From NCBI GenBank assembly GCA_010015745.1, contig ML978193.1, forward strand, positions 62,001 to 126,000: a stretch of DNA of 64,000 bases. Direction: 5' to 3'. Numbering within the stretch: the stretch's first letter is position 1; every line of letters begins with the position of its first letter. The notes beneath the pieces are model-generated. The model did no database searches. It was given only the letters and a program-made list of their open reading frames with translations, and was not told the DNA's origin. Below are positions 1-11,197 of this stretch, piece after piece. The position numbers and the translations under genes were made by a program. Source of the stretch: Setomelanomma holmii. Taxonomy: Eukaryota > Ascomycota > Dothideomycetes > Pleosporales > Phaeosphaeriaceae.

Positions 1-674
1 TCTGTGCATTTGATATAGATTTTGTCGATATTTCGGTATACCTTGTAGCCATACCTTGCATATCTGCTTCGTTTCCATGGCTGATTTCGTACCGCCTAAC
101 TGCTCTCGATAGCCGAGACACGAATGATTGGTGGCTGGAGGCGGAGCGAAGGCAATGGGGCCATGGGCTGAGACACTTGAACGGTAAAGAAGGCGGGGAG
201 TATCTCGTGTAAGATTGGATGGCTGGTTAGGTCGGTGTCGTACGGGATGAACATGTACAGACGCGTCTCGGATGCAGGTATGGCTGTTTTGGGCTATCTC
301 CGGCTGTCACAAAGCCTCGCGTTGGTAGCATCAAGCCACGATTTGCCATATGTGAAAGAACCAAGACGCACATGCAAGAGAAAGAGAGAAACCTCAAAGA
401 CTGTTAGATTGATCCACTCGAATCCGACCTCGTGTTCGTAGCATCATTGTTCGGCGATCGAAGCAGATTCATCTCGCATGACATAGAGTCATCTCATCTC
501 AACCTCGATCTCCTATCCAGCTTTCATTGATGTATCTAATGTGAAACCGATAGCGACCCGGCGTGGAGTACAAAGGCATGAAACCTCAGACCATATACAG
601 GTGAGAACCGACACCTGATCAGGCAGTCCTCGTGGGTACGACTCTAGATGGATTCGACAATCTCGGTTATTGTC
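1..674. other. Gene-free left edge
   Basis: No convincing coding region is seen here. The only open frame of note (235-441) is short, starts at a non-ATG codon and resembles nothing known. The stretch is the 3' flank of the Tfb4 gene and perhaps the flank of a gene outside the window. Confidence 0.5.
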
Positions 675-1851
675 TCAGGGATGCAAGGGTGTACTCGACC
701 CTGCAGGTGTACTTCCTCCAGGTGTAGCGGAATCTGTTCCAGCTTTTCTCTTCTTTTTCTTCTTGCGAGGTATAAGCGCCGGCGGGTTGATCAGTGCACT
801 CCTGAGTGACAAATATGATCCGCAGGTAAGACATAGGTTGTCGGGCAGGACAGAGCTGCAGAATACTGCGAAAGTCAGCTTGAGGATGAATAGCAGTCCG
901 AGTGAACTTACTGCTCAAACAGACGCTGCAAACGAAGCCAATGTCAACAACCTTTCGATGGCAGAAGCATGCAGCGCGGAAGTCAACACCTCCAGCATTT
1001 GGAATCACTAGACTCTGGCGTGCTGTTGCATCCGGCAAGAATGCCATCATGAGATATTGTAGCAAGCCCTCCGGACGATCTGGCTTCATATAGACCCCAC
1101 CTGTAGCATCGCTTGCCTGCTGCAATAGCACCGTGTCTCCTGCCAGCTTCAATATATCGATCGGAATCTTCTTCCGTTGTGCGGCGAAGATGGAGTTCAT
1201 GACAGGTATATACTGGTTCGCCAGGTCGCCCGACACTGATATGATGAGAATGCGCGAGGTGAGGTTTACGCGATCGATATGTATATTCTCTGAATCGGCG
1301 AGTGACGCGAGAGACATGCTTTCTGCCGAGGCGGCGGTTGGTGCGTGGAGCATGCTGGATTTGTTGATGTATGCCAAGGCTAGAGAGATAGCCCCTCCTA
1401 TGAGCGTTGTGGGTGTCGCAGCAAGGTGGTTCTCTGTCGTCTCCGCCAGCAGCTTTGCAAAGTTCTTGAGGATAGCACTCTCAACCAGAGCAAATGCCCG
1501 GTACTTGTTGGGATTCTCAGCAGCCTGTGGGCCTTTATAGTCGTCCACCCCATTCATGTCAACGTCGCCATTCGTTCCATGCCGCACCTGAGGCTTCGGG
1601 GGCGTGGGCGTTGGGTATAGGAATGTGGCTTTGTGTGAATGGGAGGCAATGACTGCGACTTCGTTCGCATTTCCCGACGCCAAATGCGCGTTGATGAAGA
1701 CCAATATATTCGCCAAGGCAGCCGAAAGAGCTATTGATGATGACAGATGTGCCCATGCATGCGGGTTCGTGTCAAGAACAATCGCCAAAAGTGAGGGAGG
1801 CGGAGCTGTGTCGGTCTTTACATGGCGGTCCGAGCCGTCAATCGTATTCAT
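675..1851 (-). CDS. TFB4: TFIIH core subunit Tfb4 (p34)
   Basis: Subunit of the TFIIH core, acting in RNA polymerase II initiation and nucleotide excision repair in the nucleus. The protein starts with a von Willebrand A-like fold (residues about 18-270, beginning SLLAIVLDTNPHAW) and ends in a cysteine-rich zinc region. The uninterrupted frame runs past the true splice site and gives a wrong tail. Removing a 46-nt intron at 866-911 (GTAAGT donor, CGCAG acceptor) restores the zinc module (CFCHRKVVDIGFVCSVC, then IFCS, then CLTCGS) and a basic KKKKKRK tail ending at the stop at 675-677. Model: complement of 675-865 plus 912-1851, 376 aa. It is divergent from the N-acetyltransferase gene, 494 bp away. 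Seen: motifs and splice sites. Known: the family's vWA plus zinc architecture. Confidence 0.92.
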
Positions 1852-2345
1852 TGTGGAGCGTCAGCCTCTTAGGAGACGGTATCTCGGCTGCTATGATATG
1901 TAGAGTGACATGCTAAGACCTGCTGTCGACAACGTCTTTTCAAGGTGGAGTTGCAAGGTCGAATGGGACAAAGGTTCGTGAGTCTAGGCAATGACGAAGT
2001 TCGCGATCGAACCAGGTCCGTGCGTACCGCGTTCCCACGTGAGGTCGCATTTAGTCCGCCTAGGTGCATGCACTCACTCAGTACATGGCGCAAGTCTCGC
2101 TTCGATGACTACCATGGGCTAAGAGACTTTATTGACTTCTGCAATTGCTCTGCAAGCATCGAGCGAAGGCCCGAGCACAGCTGCACGTAGCACATCATCT
2201 TGCCAAAATTTGCGGACTTGAGTCACGCTTCGAAAAGAGTAAGTACGCAGGATGTAAGTCCGGGAGTCTTCTCAAATATCGACTCATCCTTCTTTATTAC
2301 AACCAGTTCATTACCATTTTCCAACCCTAATTCAGAGATTGCGCA
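1852..2345. promoter_or_regulatory. Divergent intergenic region TFB4/NAT
   Basis: 494 bp between the two start codons, so it must carry both promoters. No clear TATA box is visible. A pyrimidine-rich stretch (about 2285-2335) lies just before the N-acetyltransferase ATG, as is common in fungal leaders. Confidence 0.5.
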
Positions 2346-3419
2346 ATGGCTGCTCCCTCCGTCTTCAGCGAGGAGCAGATTGCTACCTATCTCAGGTACA
2401 TTGACCTACCACTCCGCCTTCAGCAGCAGCGATGGACCGGAGAAGCATCCAAGGATCTCCACTTTATCGAGCAGCTCCACACGCATATGATCTCTGCCAT
2501 TTCGTACGAGAACCTCTGGTTGCATTACAACCCCACCCACACGAATTTCATTAATCCGCAAGAGACGTATCAAAATATTGTGGGCAACAGGCGAGGTCGA
2601 GGAGGCTACTGTTTCCAAGTGTCCATCTTCTTCAATCACGTCTTGCGAGGGCTTGGCTTCCCAGCCTATCTTGCTCCAGTCCGAATCAGGCATCGAGTCG
2701 ATGGCGTTCCGCAGGGTGACTACAGTGGTTGGGTCCACCTTGTCAACCTCATCACCTTGACGGACGGCTCAAAATGGTCGCTTGACGTTGGCTTTGGTGG
2801 TGATGGCATGACTGCGCCTGTTCCCCTTGTTCATGACCGTCCGCAGACCAACATGGGTAGTCAAGAAGTTCGACTCTGGCATGACTGGATTCCCTCGCAA
2901 TTACATAGGACAGAAGAGGCGAAGCTTTGGATCTATCAATACCGGAACGATGCGCAGCAGGACTGGAATTCCTTCTTCGCGTTCTCAGAAGCTGAGGCGA
3001 TGTTTGCTGATTTCCACAACCTCAATTGGTATACAGGTTCACACCCGGAAAGCTTCCAAACGTTCACTTGTATTGTTGTCAAGTTCCTACGACGTCCCAA
3101 GTCTGGATCCGAAGGCAACGATGGCGACCAGGAAATATATGGCAAGCGCATGCTGGTCAACGGTGTCGTAAAGGAGAATCTCGGAGGCAAAACCAAGGTC
3201 GTGGAAGATTGCAAAACAGAGGAGCAGAGGTTAGAGGCGCTGAAGAAGTGGTTTGGGATGATCTTTACAGAAGAAGAGAAGAACGGTATCCGTGGTTGGG
3301 GAACTGAGTTGCACGGCGATGGAAGTGAGGGCGTTATAGCGAGGCAGGGAAGTCGAGGGGAGACTTGGGCGTACCGGAGAGGCAAGGACTGGCAACGGAC
3401 GTGGAGTGGACCAGCGTAG
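2346..3419 (+). CDS. Arylamine N-acetyltransferase
   Basis: Cytosolic enzyme that transfers an acyl group from acyl-CoA to aromatic amines and hydrazines. In plant-associated fungi, relatives detoxify plant-derived aromatic amines. Single exon, 357 aa. The cysteine-histidine-aspartate triad is readable: Cys89 in GRGGYCFQ, His131 in GWVHLVN and Asp147 in SLDVGFGG. The N-terminal RYIDLPL segment and the early SYENLWLH block are also typical. The ATG at 2346 fits the family start. The length is longer than bacterial members (about 280 aa) but usual for fungal ones. The next gene on the same strand is a flavin monooxygenase, another xenobiotic-type enzyme; whether they act together is inference. 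The substrate cannot be read from sequence. Confidence 0.93.
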   Translation: MAAPSVFSEEQIATYLRYIDLPLRLQQQRWTGEASKDLHFIEQLHTHMISAISYENLWLHYNPTHTNFINPQETYQNIVGNRRGRGGYCFQVSIFFNHVLRGLGFPAYLAPVRIRHRVDGVPQGDYSGWVHLVNLITLTDGSKWSLDVGFGGDGMTAPVPLVHDRPQTNMGSQEVRLWHDWIPSQLHRTEEAKLWIYQYRNDAQQDWNSFFAFSEAEAMFADFHNLNWYTGSHPESFQTFTCIVVKFLRRPKSGSEGNDGDQEIYGKRMLVNGVVKENLGGKTKVVEDCKTEEQRLEALKKWFGMIFTEEEKNGIRGWGTELHGDGSEGVIARQGSRGETWAYRRGKDWQRTWSGPA

Positions 3420-4672
3420 GAATAGCGACAGAGTGATGCAGCGGCCTCTCGAAGAGCACTCAAGGCTCCGCGTCAGCTGAACAATTCTAATTCTCATCAA
3501 TCCATTGACAAATCTACAAATTAGCCCTTCTCAGTTGAATGTCGTTGAGCACAATAACCTGATTGCATGGCAAAACAAGCATCAACATACTCAGATCGTC
3601 GCGCGTGATGACTGCGATAATGATAATCGAAATTGCCTCGTGGAGCAAGTGGTGATGATTCCACAGAGGAAAGAGCAAACCCTGGTAAGCACAAATATTC
3701 TTCTTCAGCCAGTCGCCTCGACACAGTACCTATGCTCCTTGCTCCTACACCCCCTTACATCCCCGCAGTGCACAAAATCTGATCAGCCCGTGCATGCGAT
3801 ACCCAAGCATCTTATCAACAAGGTGGTGAAGGCCCGACTATCTTTCAGCTTAGATGCAGTACGCCACAAATCGACTACCTTCATAAGCGTACTTCAGCCG
3901 CATTCCTCGCATGCTCAACTCGACAACTCAGCTTTATTCTCCTCGATATGCCTCATTTCAGACCCATATTCCGCAATTCCCAGCATGCGAATTTCGACTT
4001 CCGTGCAAATTATGAAGAGTGGCACTACCTCTTGTGCGACGACCAAACGCATCCTTGATGCAAGATCAAATGAGGCGCAATGGACGCAGATCTCAATGAC
4101 CGTGAGCTGCCGGTTAAAAAGGCAAAATGAAGGGAATACTGTGGTACGGCGAAAGATTTGAATAGAGGGTAGCGCCGTGAACAGTCTCAGACACATTGCA
4201 CCACTACCAGAAGTTGCCTGCTTCCTCCAACCGTCCTCTGCAATTGGAACGCAGGATTCACGATCCGACCAGCTCGTACGAAGGCATGCACTACGACAAA
4301 TTTTTGAGCCAAGATGTCCGAAGTGTCAGATCGTAGCACATACTTGCAGGCAAAGAGAAGATGAGAGATCGCTGGTGACAACATACCGAGGCACAACAGC
4401 TCCCCGGCTTCCTTCCCCGCAGAAACGCGCGACCATGGCCTCATTATCATACCGCGTCTCTGGCGTAAGCTTCCTGCAGGGTCGGGGACCAACATCTCAG
4501 CAGCTGTAGTCTCTCTATCTTAGTTGCTGATCGACTAAGGCGCCCAGGAGACCTCGGATACTAAATTGCCTGATTCAGGGACCCTGCATCCCCATATCTC
4601 GGACATCACGTCGTCGTACATATCCACGCACTACTTCCGCTTCCATACTTCCGGGTCAATGAAGAGCTCAAA
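3420..4672. other. Intergenic, no supported gene
   Basis: 1.25 kb between the N-acetyltransferase and the monooxygenase. A 218-codon open frame (3505-4161) starts at TTG, has no recognisable domain and a composition unlike its neighbours, so I do not call it. A CCGAGG (4386-4391) and a CCTCGG (4552-4557) hexamer lie upstream of the monooxygenase. Nothing else is recognised. Confidence 0.5.
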
Positions 4673-4676
4673 ATGA
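4659..4676 (+). promoter_or_regulatory. Five-codon uORF overlapping the monooxygenase start
   Basis: An ATG at 4659 opens a five-codon reading frame whose TGA (4674-4676) overlaps the main ATG (4673-4675) as ATGA. If the transcript starts upstream of 4659, ribosomes terminating here would sit exactly on the main start, an arrangement compatible with reinitiation or repression. Whether the leader includes it is unknown. Confidence 0.4.
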
Positions 4677-6670
4677 TCAAGGAAACGATTCGAAGGGTTA
4701 ATGGCTACCAACACGATGCGTATACTTACTACCCGGTCATCATCGTTGGAGCTGGTGCTTCTGGCATTGCAATGGCATGTCAGCTGAAGCAGCAGCTCGG
4801 ATTTGACCAGTTCCGTATTTTCGACCGCCAAGCCGGTTTTGGAGGAACGTGGTGGATTAATCGCTATCCTGGTGTTGCATGGTAGGTCTTTTGTCGAGCT
4901 CCAGAGCCACACACATATCCAGTCTGCATGATGCTGACATGGTCCCAGCGACGTACCTGCACTCTTTTACAGCTTCTCCTTCGCGCAGAACCCAAATTGG
5001 ACCTCATTCCATCCACCGGGTGCCGAGATCGTTGCGTATTACCACGAAGTTTGCGAAAAATACCAGATCACGGACAAGATCGAGCTCAATACCGATATCG
5101 AACAATGCAAATGGCTTGAAGACGAGCAGCTATGGGAGGTCACACTTCGCCGGATGGCAGCAGGCATGGGAGACTTGTCAGCTAAGGACCGCGCGAAGAT
5201 TGTCAAAGAGAAGGGCGAAGCCACAGTATACTCCGAGACTGAGACAGTCAAGTCAAAAGTAGTCGTCAGCTGCGTTGGTGGTCTCGTGGAGCCAAGGGGC
5301 TGGCCTGACGAGATCAAAGGCATCGAAAACTTCAAGGGCAAGATGTTCCATTCAGCACGTTGGGACGAAACCGTCGACTTCCAGGACAAGAATGTGGTCG
5401 TTGTAGGCACAGGTTGCAGCTCCGCACAGCTCGTTCCCAGACTTCCAAAAGCGCCTTACAACGCAAAGTCTGTGACGCAGCTAATGCGGTCGCCCCCCTG
5501 GGTTGTGCCTAGTACAGCAGCGCCTGGAGGAGACAAGTGGTGGGAAGAGCATGGTCCCACTCTCCTCAAGAGAATCCCAGGTCTGAAAGAACTTCTGCGC
5601 TTCGCGATTTTTGCTGGCGCCGAGAATCAATTCCTGAAGCTTTTCCCGAACACACCATACGCCGAGAAGAACAGAAAGATCTACGAAGCCAAAGTCTTGA
5701 AGCACATGCGCAGTCTCGTGCCAGAAAAGTACCACGACATCATGACGCCTGACTATGGCGTTGGTTGCAAGCGACGCATCTTCGACAAGAAATGGCTCCA
5801 AAGCCTGAACGACGAGAAAATCGAGGTGACCACACAGCCCTTGAACCGTGCTACCGAGACTGGAGTCGTCATTGGGCCTGGCGCAACGTACCCAGCAAAT
5901 ATCAAGCAAGAAGACAATCCCGAGCGCGAGATCCCAGCAGACATCATTGTCCTCGCGAACGGCTTCGACACGACTCGCTGGCTCCACCCACTCAAGGTCG
6001 TCGGCCAAGGCGGCAAAGACCTCGTCCAACTTATGGACGAGCGCGGCGGCGCACAAGCCTATCAAGGCACAGCCATGGACGGTTTCCCCAACTTCTTCAT
6101 GATCTTCGGTCCCAATACCGCAACAGGCCATAGCTCCGTCGTCATGGCGAGCGAAAATATGGTCAACTACAGTCTCAAATTCGTCCGCATGATTCTGAAC
6201 GGCGAGGCACGAACGGTCAATGTCAAGAAGGAAGCTGAGCAGGCATTCACGCAAGAGATGCAGGATGCGCTCAAGGATACCGTGTGGAGAAGTGGTTGTT
6301 CGAGTTGGTACTTCACTGAGGGAGGGTGGAATTCGACTGTTTACCCGTACGTATCTGACAATCCGCAAGCTAGGAACAAACGTGCTAATGATATGGTAGA
6401 TACACGCAGATTGATTTCTGGCGAAGATGCACATTTCCTAAATGGAGTGATTGGAACATCTCATACACCAGTAAGGGCATCTGGAATATCCGACGAAGAC
6501 GCGCAATGAGAATTCTTGCTACTGTGCTTGCGATTGTGGGCGCATATCGCGTGCATCAAAGTGGACTGGGTGTCAAGGACGTCAAGGCTTTACTGCAGAA
6601 TGTCATCCGGGGCTCTCTTGCAAGTCTGGTAGAGTTGAGGGGCGTGGTGCAGAAGCAACTTGGTGCTTGA
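4673..6670 (+). CDS. Baeyer-Villiger-type FAD monooxygenase
   Basis: NADPH- and FAD-dependent oxygenase that would insert oxygen into ketones or oxidise heteroatoms. Three exons, 4673-4881, 4949-6346 and 6400-6670, with introns of 67 and 53 nt, give 625 aa. The first dinucleotide-binding motif GAGASG is at residues 26-31. The Baeyer-Villiger fingerprint FKGKMFHSARW is at 198-208 (pattern FxGxxxHxxxW). The second motif GTGCSS is near 223-228. After the last splice the tail carries a hydrophobic stretch (MRILLATVLAIVGAY) that could anchor it to a membrane. Without the last splice the frame runs into an unrelated 40-residue tail. Substrate unknown; such enzymes occur in secondary metabolism, steroid and alkanone oxidation. 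No biosynthetic backbone gene lies nearby. Confidence 0.9.
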
Positions 6671-7229
6671 TGAGATGGATATAGTTGTGAAGAGAATAGA
6701 GACGCTAATAGTCGTGAATAGAACGATCTAAATAATTCCGGATTCCTGTCAGAAAGAAAAGTCCACATTGGTGGATGGGTTGTGCATCAAGCGGTCCCAG
6801 CGCAAATCGTCGGCATTGGGATCAACCCAAGACGAGTAGTTCTTGTCTAAGGTACTATCAATGATATGCACGATGTGATGACGTAAGAGGATGCTTACAG
6901 GGCGACTCAAGAAACGGCAGGTGAGGCTCCAACAACCTAAACGAATCTCTCCATGCTCGCACGTCTGCCCACCTGCCCGTCCGCCCGTCCCCGACCTTAT
7001 TCCTCCACAGCCGCCAATCGCCTGCACCTGCAAGACGAAGGAAGAACGTCTGGTGAGTGCATAAAGAACATAGCACTTTGTTGGACGAGAATGCAGCTTA
7101 AAAGCAGTCATGATGGGTTTCTCATGGCTTGTCTCATGCTATGTCAGACAGTTCGCTCAGGCTGACACGTGATAGCAGAATTCAACTCCACTCGAAAGCG
7201 TATACTGCGTCTTTTTCTGATGGAGCGAC
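6671..7229. other. Intergenic
   Basis: 559 bp between the monooxygenase and the zinc-finger gene on the same strand. Only short, unconvincing frames are present. It should hold the 3' end of one and the promoter of the other. Confidence 0.5.
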
Positions 7230-8664
7230 ATGGCCTCACAAACTCCTGTCGAGCCTCTACCCGATGGGACGATACCTAAAGAGTCTGTTCTCGCTTCGAA
7301 TGACGAGGATCGGAATCTTGATCACAGAAAAATCGCGTCTCCAGCCGGACAAATCGACACGCCTGTTCAAAACCCTTCGTCTTTTCCCATCAGAGAACAG
7401 CGACAGCTAGCATGTCCTTTGTTCCTACATGAGCAATTAAGCGACATGCCTCATTCTTGCAACGGTGTTGCTGCGCAAACTATGTCCGATGTTAGGCGGC
7501 ACCTCATTCGACCACATCGTGGGGGCAAATCTCATCTTGAACTTCTTAAGAGATGCCCTACATGCAAAGAGGACATGATGGACCACCATGAATTCAATAT
7601 TGCGCATTGGGAGCGTGGTGAGTTCTGCAATCACCCACAGAAGCAACGAAGGGGACTGGATGCGAGATTAGTGGAGTGGGTGAAGCTCTACAGGGTATTA
7701 TTGCCCACAGCGGATAAAGTACCATCACCTTACGGTAAGCTGGATCTTACATTAGTGTCTAATGTTGATTGCTAAGACTTGAGGACAGCTGTAAGGATGA
7801 ATTGGCTGCCTGAAGAAGTCTCGGCATTGTCAGAGTACTTTGTTGACGGTAAAATTTTCGGACTTTCTCTCATAGGATTGGAGCGTAATGCAAGCGACGG
7901 AAAGGTGTCTTCCTTGGTCTCTCAAGAAAAGTCGAAAAGGAGACAAGATGTGACATATGTGGGCATGGCCTACCAACCTACCGTTGAACATGCGATAATG
8001 TCACGGTCACCAGCCAATGACATCGATGTTGGAGGAGACGATGCTGAAACGAATACATACCAGATCGTGGTAGACGAACAGAACCGGCGGGCTATTGTAA
8101 CTGAGCCCGTTTCAACAAAGTCAAGCAAAACCGAAAATTGCCGGAGCAGGACCACAACTTCCCAGAGTACTGGGGAACGACAATCCAGTACCACTAGGGG
8201 AACCTGGACACTTGTTACGACGAGAACCTGAGCCTTGACACCCTCTAAGCCAGCCTGCGAGACGCCAATCCGATTTCACACGATTCGGGCGTGTCCGGGA
8301 TGCGGTGACCGGAGTAGAATCAGCGTTCGTTCAGCTAGGGAAGGTCGGTGAAGCGCGTCCAATTCTCCCTCCAACTTCAGATACACCAGAAACTCTGTAC
8401 TGCCCATCTTGCGAAGCGTCATTCTCTGGGACCTACAGAAAAGGCAATCTATCAAGACATGTACGACACAAGCATCAATCCGAAACCACATATGAATGCC
8501 AAGCGCAAGGGTGTCGTAGCGTCTTCCACAGACAAGATGCACTTTGGAAGCATCAACGTAAGAAACATGAGGGCATGGCCCCACCTCCTGCCACGCGAGC
8601 GCCAAAAAGAAGGAAGAATGAGACGTCGGCCGATATTGCTCCCGATGGCTCTCGGTCTTCGTAG
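7230..8664 (+). CDS. C2H2-like zinc-finger protein (structure unresolved)
   Basis: Probably a nuclear DNA-binding protein of a fungal zinc-finger type. The first exon (7230-7734) has a Cys/His region starting ACPLF, with VRRHLIRPH and CPTCKEDMMDHHEF. This resembles the atypical fungal block that couples a degenerate finger to a CxxC...H element. A 42-nt intron at 7735-7776 (GTAAGC donor, CTAAT branch site) joins it in phase to a second exon running to about 8228. The last part (from about 8239, another frame) holds two fingers: CPSC...RHVRHKH and CQAQGC...WKHQRKKH, then a basic KRRK patch. At least one more intron must connect the second and third parts, but I could not choose its sites. Function and target are unknown, and a decayed gene is possible. 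Confidence 0.6.
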
Positions 8665-9485
8665 TACACAAATTCGACCATGACGAATCCTTCCTCTGTG
8701 CTGCAGCTTAGTGACTCCATGCTGCTCAGCCCCTTCAGCCCAATAAGCCATCGCCATCGTCGGACATCGTTGCCCTCTACAGACTTACCAAACCCTTCAC
8801 TATTGCGTCGCGCGATGCCTCGTCGACTCTCACATCCGGACGGCCCAAATGTGACCTCGCCTTACTTAGTAGCCAGCTGTTGATGAGACTCCAGTCAACG
8901 ATGATTTCCCACTCCCCGCTCTATGGTCCATACGTCAACAGGTAGTAAAGAGCTTTCTACGTAAATTCTAATTTCAGAGGAGCTTTTCACCTGACTAAAC
9001 TATCGTGCGCTATTCAAAAACCTCTACTACCAGCATTGTTATTCTTTCCTTAGTGAAGATGTTGGGTGCATGTCTTTATGATCGCCCGAAGAAGAATGGC
9101 TCTGCCGGCGGACTTCACGCGACGCGCATGATGCATGGCACGCTGAACATGAAGACTATTGCAGCGGTAAAATTGTTCCATTCACGAAGCTTCTTTGTGC
9201 TTCTGGATAACCGATAACCGTTTGTTGTGAAGTAATACCTAATCTAAAGTCCCTTCCTCCCAATGCTCCTAAAGCTGTGTCAGAGAAGTGAAGTCCTCCT
9301 CACAGGTTCGCACTATCATGTCTCGGCTGCATGGCATTCTCTGCAGCCTCCCTAGCCACTCTAGCACTATCCGATATCATCGCAAGCTCATCGCTGTCAA
9401 GCACAGGCTCGCTGTATCCCTAGTAACTCGCCTGGTCGGTGTTCGCCCTCGCAAGAGATGTGCCATCGGAAACATCGTCGGGAGT
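8665..9485. other. Intergenic, convergent 3' flanks
   Basis: 821 bp between the zinc-finger gene (+) and the CK2 beta gene (-), which converge here. No coding signal is recognised. Confidence 0.5.
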
Positions 9486-10598
9486 CTAGCCCGCTGCGCC
9501 GACACCATTAGTATCCATGGGACTGCCTCCGCCTGCTGCGGCATTGGACCCGTTCGCTGTCCGTCTCCTAGCGCGGATGGCTTTCTTCCGCCGGTCTGCT
9601 ACTGCCTTGCCTCCCTCTGCCACGTCGACCATGTTCAGATCATCATCGTCCGGTCGATCTGCGTCGTCGTCGCGATCTTCCCAGTACCGTCTTGTTTCAT
9701 CCAATTCGGTCACGTCTTGTGGTCGCATTCGTAGCCACTTCATGCGTGGACCTGAACGAGCTCGCTCACTAACGCGAAATCCGTAAATGCGCGGCTCGTA
9801 CATGCTCCCAGTACCGAGCCCGGGGGCAAGGTTATGCGGCGCGACACCATTTATAGATGTGACGTTCGACGGCGTCGTATTACGTGACTTCCCGTCCGAT
9901 GTCTGCGCCTGGAGCTGTGCTAGCGCATCGATGGTAGCAGAGGCGTTACTGCGCAGGCCGCCGCCGATGTCGAGGTCTGTGAAGGTCATGAAGAAAAGCG
10001 AGGGAAATGTGGTGCCAAAGAATGCACCATCGACTGTTTGAAACCGCGAATTAGGCGGGGTGTAGACGTCGAGGCAGGAGGGGCAGAAAAGCTTGACAGT
10101 CTCGTGACCGGGGCTGTCGTTGAGGCCTACAGGCAGGACTTTACATGAGTTGCAGTGTACGCGCGGACAAGTGCCAAAGTGTTGTAGTTCGTACTTCTCC
10201 GCCATCTGCTGGATGCCTGGCCGCGATGTTATGTAGCGCTGGTGTATGAGGCCGTAAAGAAGTTCGGCAGAGCTTTCTATCACGCTGAGGTCAGAGGCTA
10301 TTCGTAGATGTCTTCGGTCGCTTGCTCTGCGGTATCCTGGCGCGCGCTCGTCGCCGAGTCCATCCTCTTCTTCCTCGTCATCGTCTTCCTCCTCCTCTTC
10401 GTCTTCCTCATCGTCCTCTGGCTCAACGTCCAGTATCATCTCCAGAGCTTCTTTGTACATGGGCACCTGCGACTGCAAGCCCGTAAGGTTGAAGTCATCC
10501 TCAATGAAGTCCTCAGAAACCTCGGCAAAGTATTCGTGGCCTAGCAGCCCGCAAAAGGACGCGATCCAGGATTCGGTGACTTGGGATGAAGACGACAT
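9486..10598 (-). CDS. CKB1: Casein kinase II regulatory (beta) subunit
   Basis: Regulatory subunit of the tetrameric Ser/Thr kinase CK2, acting in nucleus and cytoplasm. Single exon, 370 aa. The N-terminus WIASFCGLLGHEYFAEV is the classic family start. An unusually long acidic run at about residues 60-79 is almost purely Asp/Glu and is longer than the short acidic loop of animal CK2 beta. The zinc ribbon is intact: CPRVHC at 144-149 and CPSC at 172-175, needed for dimerisation. The C-terminal 120 or so residues are a low-complexity, basic tail (RRKKAIRARRR) found in fungal but not animal members. The stop is at 9486-9488. Confidence 0.95.
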   Translation of the reverse strand: MSSSSQVTESWIASFCGLLGHEYFAEVSEDFIEDDFNLTGLQSQVPMYKEALEMILDVEPEDDEEDEEEEEDDDEEEEDGLGDERAPGYRRASDRRHLRIASDLSVIESSAELLYGLIHQRYITSRPGIQQMAEKYELQHFGTCPRVHCNSCKVLPVGLNDSPGHETVKLFCPSCLDVYTPPNSRFQTVDGAFFGTTFPSLFFMTFTDLDIGGGLRSNASATIDALAQLQAQTSDGKSRNTTPSNVTSINGVAPHNLAPGLGTGSMYEPRIYGFRVSERARSGPRMKWLRMRPQDVTELDETRRYWEDRDDDADRPDDDDLNMVDVAEGGKAVADRRKKAIRARRRTANGSNAAAGGGSPMDTNGVGAAG

Positions 10599-11197
10599 AC
10601 TGTCGGCTCCGAGTACGCGTGCCGCAGCTATACTGGTAATGTTGTTGGCGCTGCGCGCAAATGTAATGCACGGCGATCTGAGAGCGAGGGGCTTGAAAAA
10701 GCGGATGTGGGGGTGCGGGTAAGTTCGGTGGCACTCGAAGAGGTTCTGTCGCTGCAGATATGGAAGATGTAGTGAGGTTGTGCGCTTGGGGAAGCCACAC
10801 TCGTGGCCCTGCTTATCGCATGTGCGTCGCGTGGAGCTCTATGAGGAAGGGTCTGGCCGAAGTCGTAGTGCGAGGGTGGTAGGTGGGGGAGGGGTCGCCG
10901 AGCGAACTTCAGGATGTGCTTGCAGCTTCGGAGTGTATTCGGCGTCTTCTCTGTATGTCACTGCTGGAATAGAGAGAAGGCAGTAAGTAAATGCGCTGCA
11001 CAACGGGTGGTGTGTGATGTCCGGTAAGTTCGAGGCTGGGCCTTGGCTTAACGATCGCCAGTTCTGCACGTGATCATGAACCTGACAATCACAACATTCG
11101 AGTTCCAATATAAGCCAGGTACTTTAGATAACGCGAGGCCACAAACCAGCCAGCCGTAAGATTGCATCATATTCATTTGAATGGTATTCAGCGTCGC
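10599..11197. other. Intergenic, CK2 beta promoter side
   Basis: 599 bp between the CK2 beta start and the 3' end of the Zn2Cys6 regulator, both on the minus strand. It must contain the CK2 beta promoter. No clear gene is seen. Confidence 0.5.

Noticed and set aside
3505..4161. 218-codon open frame
   Set aside because: Starts at TTG, the first ATG is far inside, no domain or splice logic, and its composition is unlike neighbouring genes.
5481..6434. 317-codon minus-strand frame inside the monooxygenase gene
   Set aside because: Antisense shadow of a well-supported coding exon.
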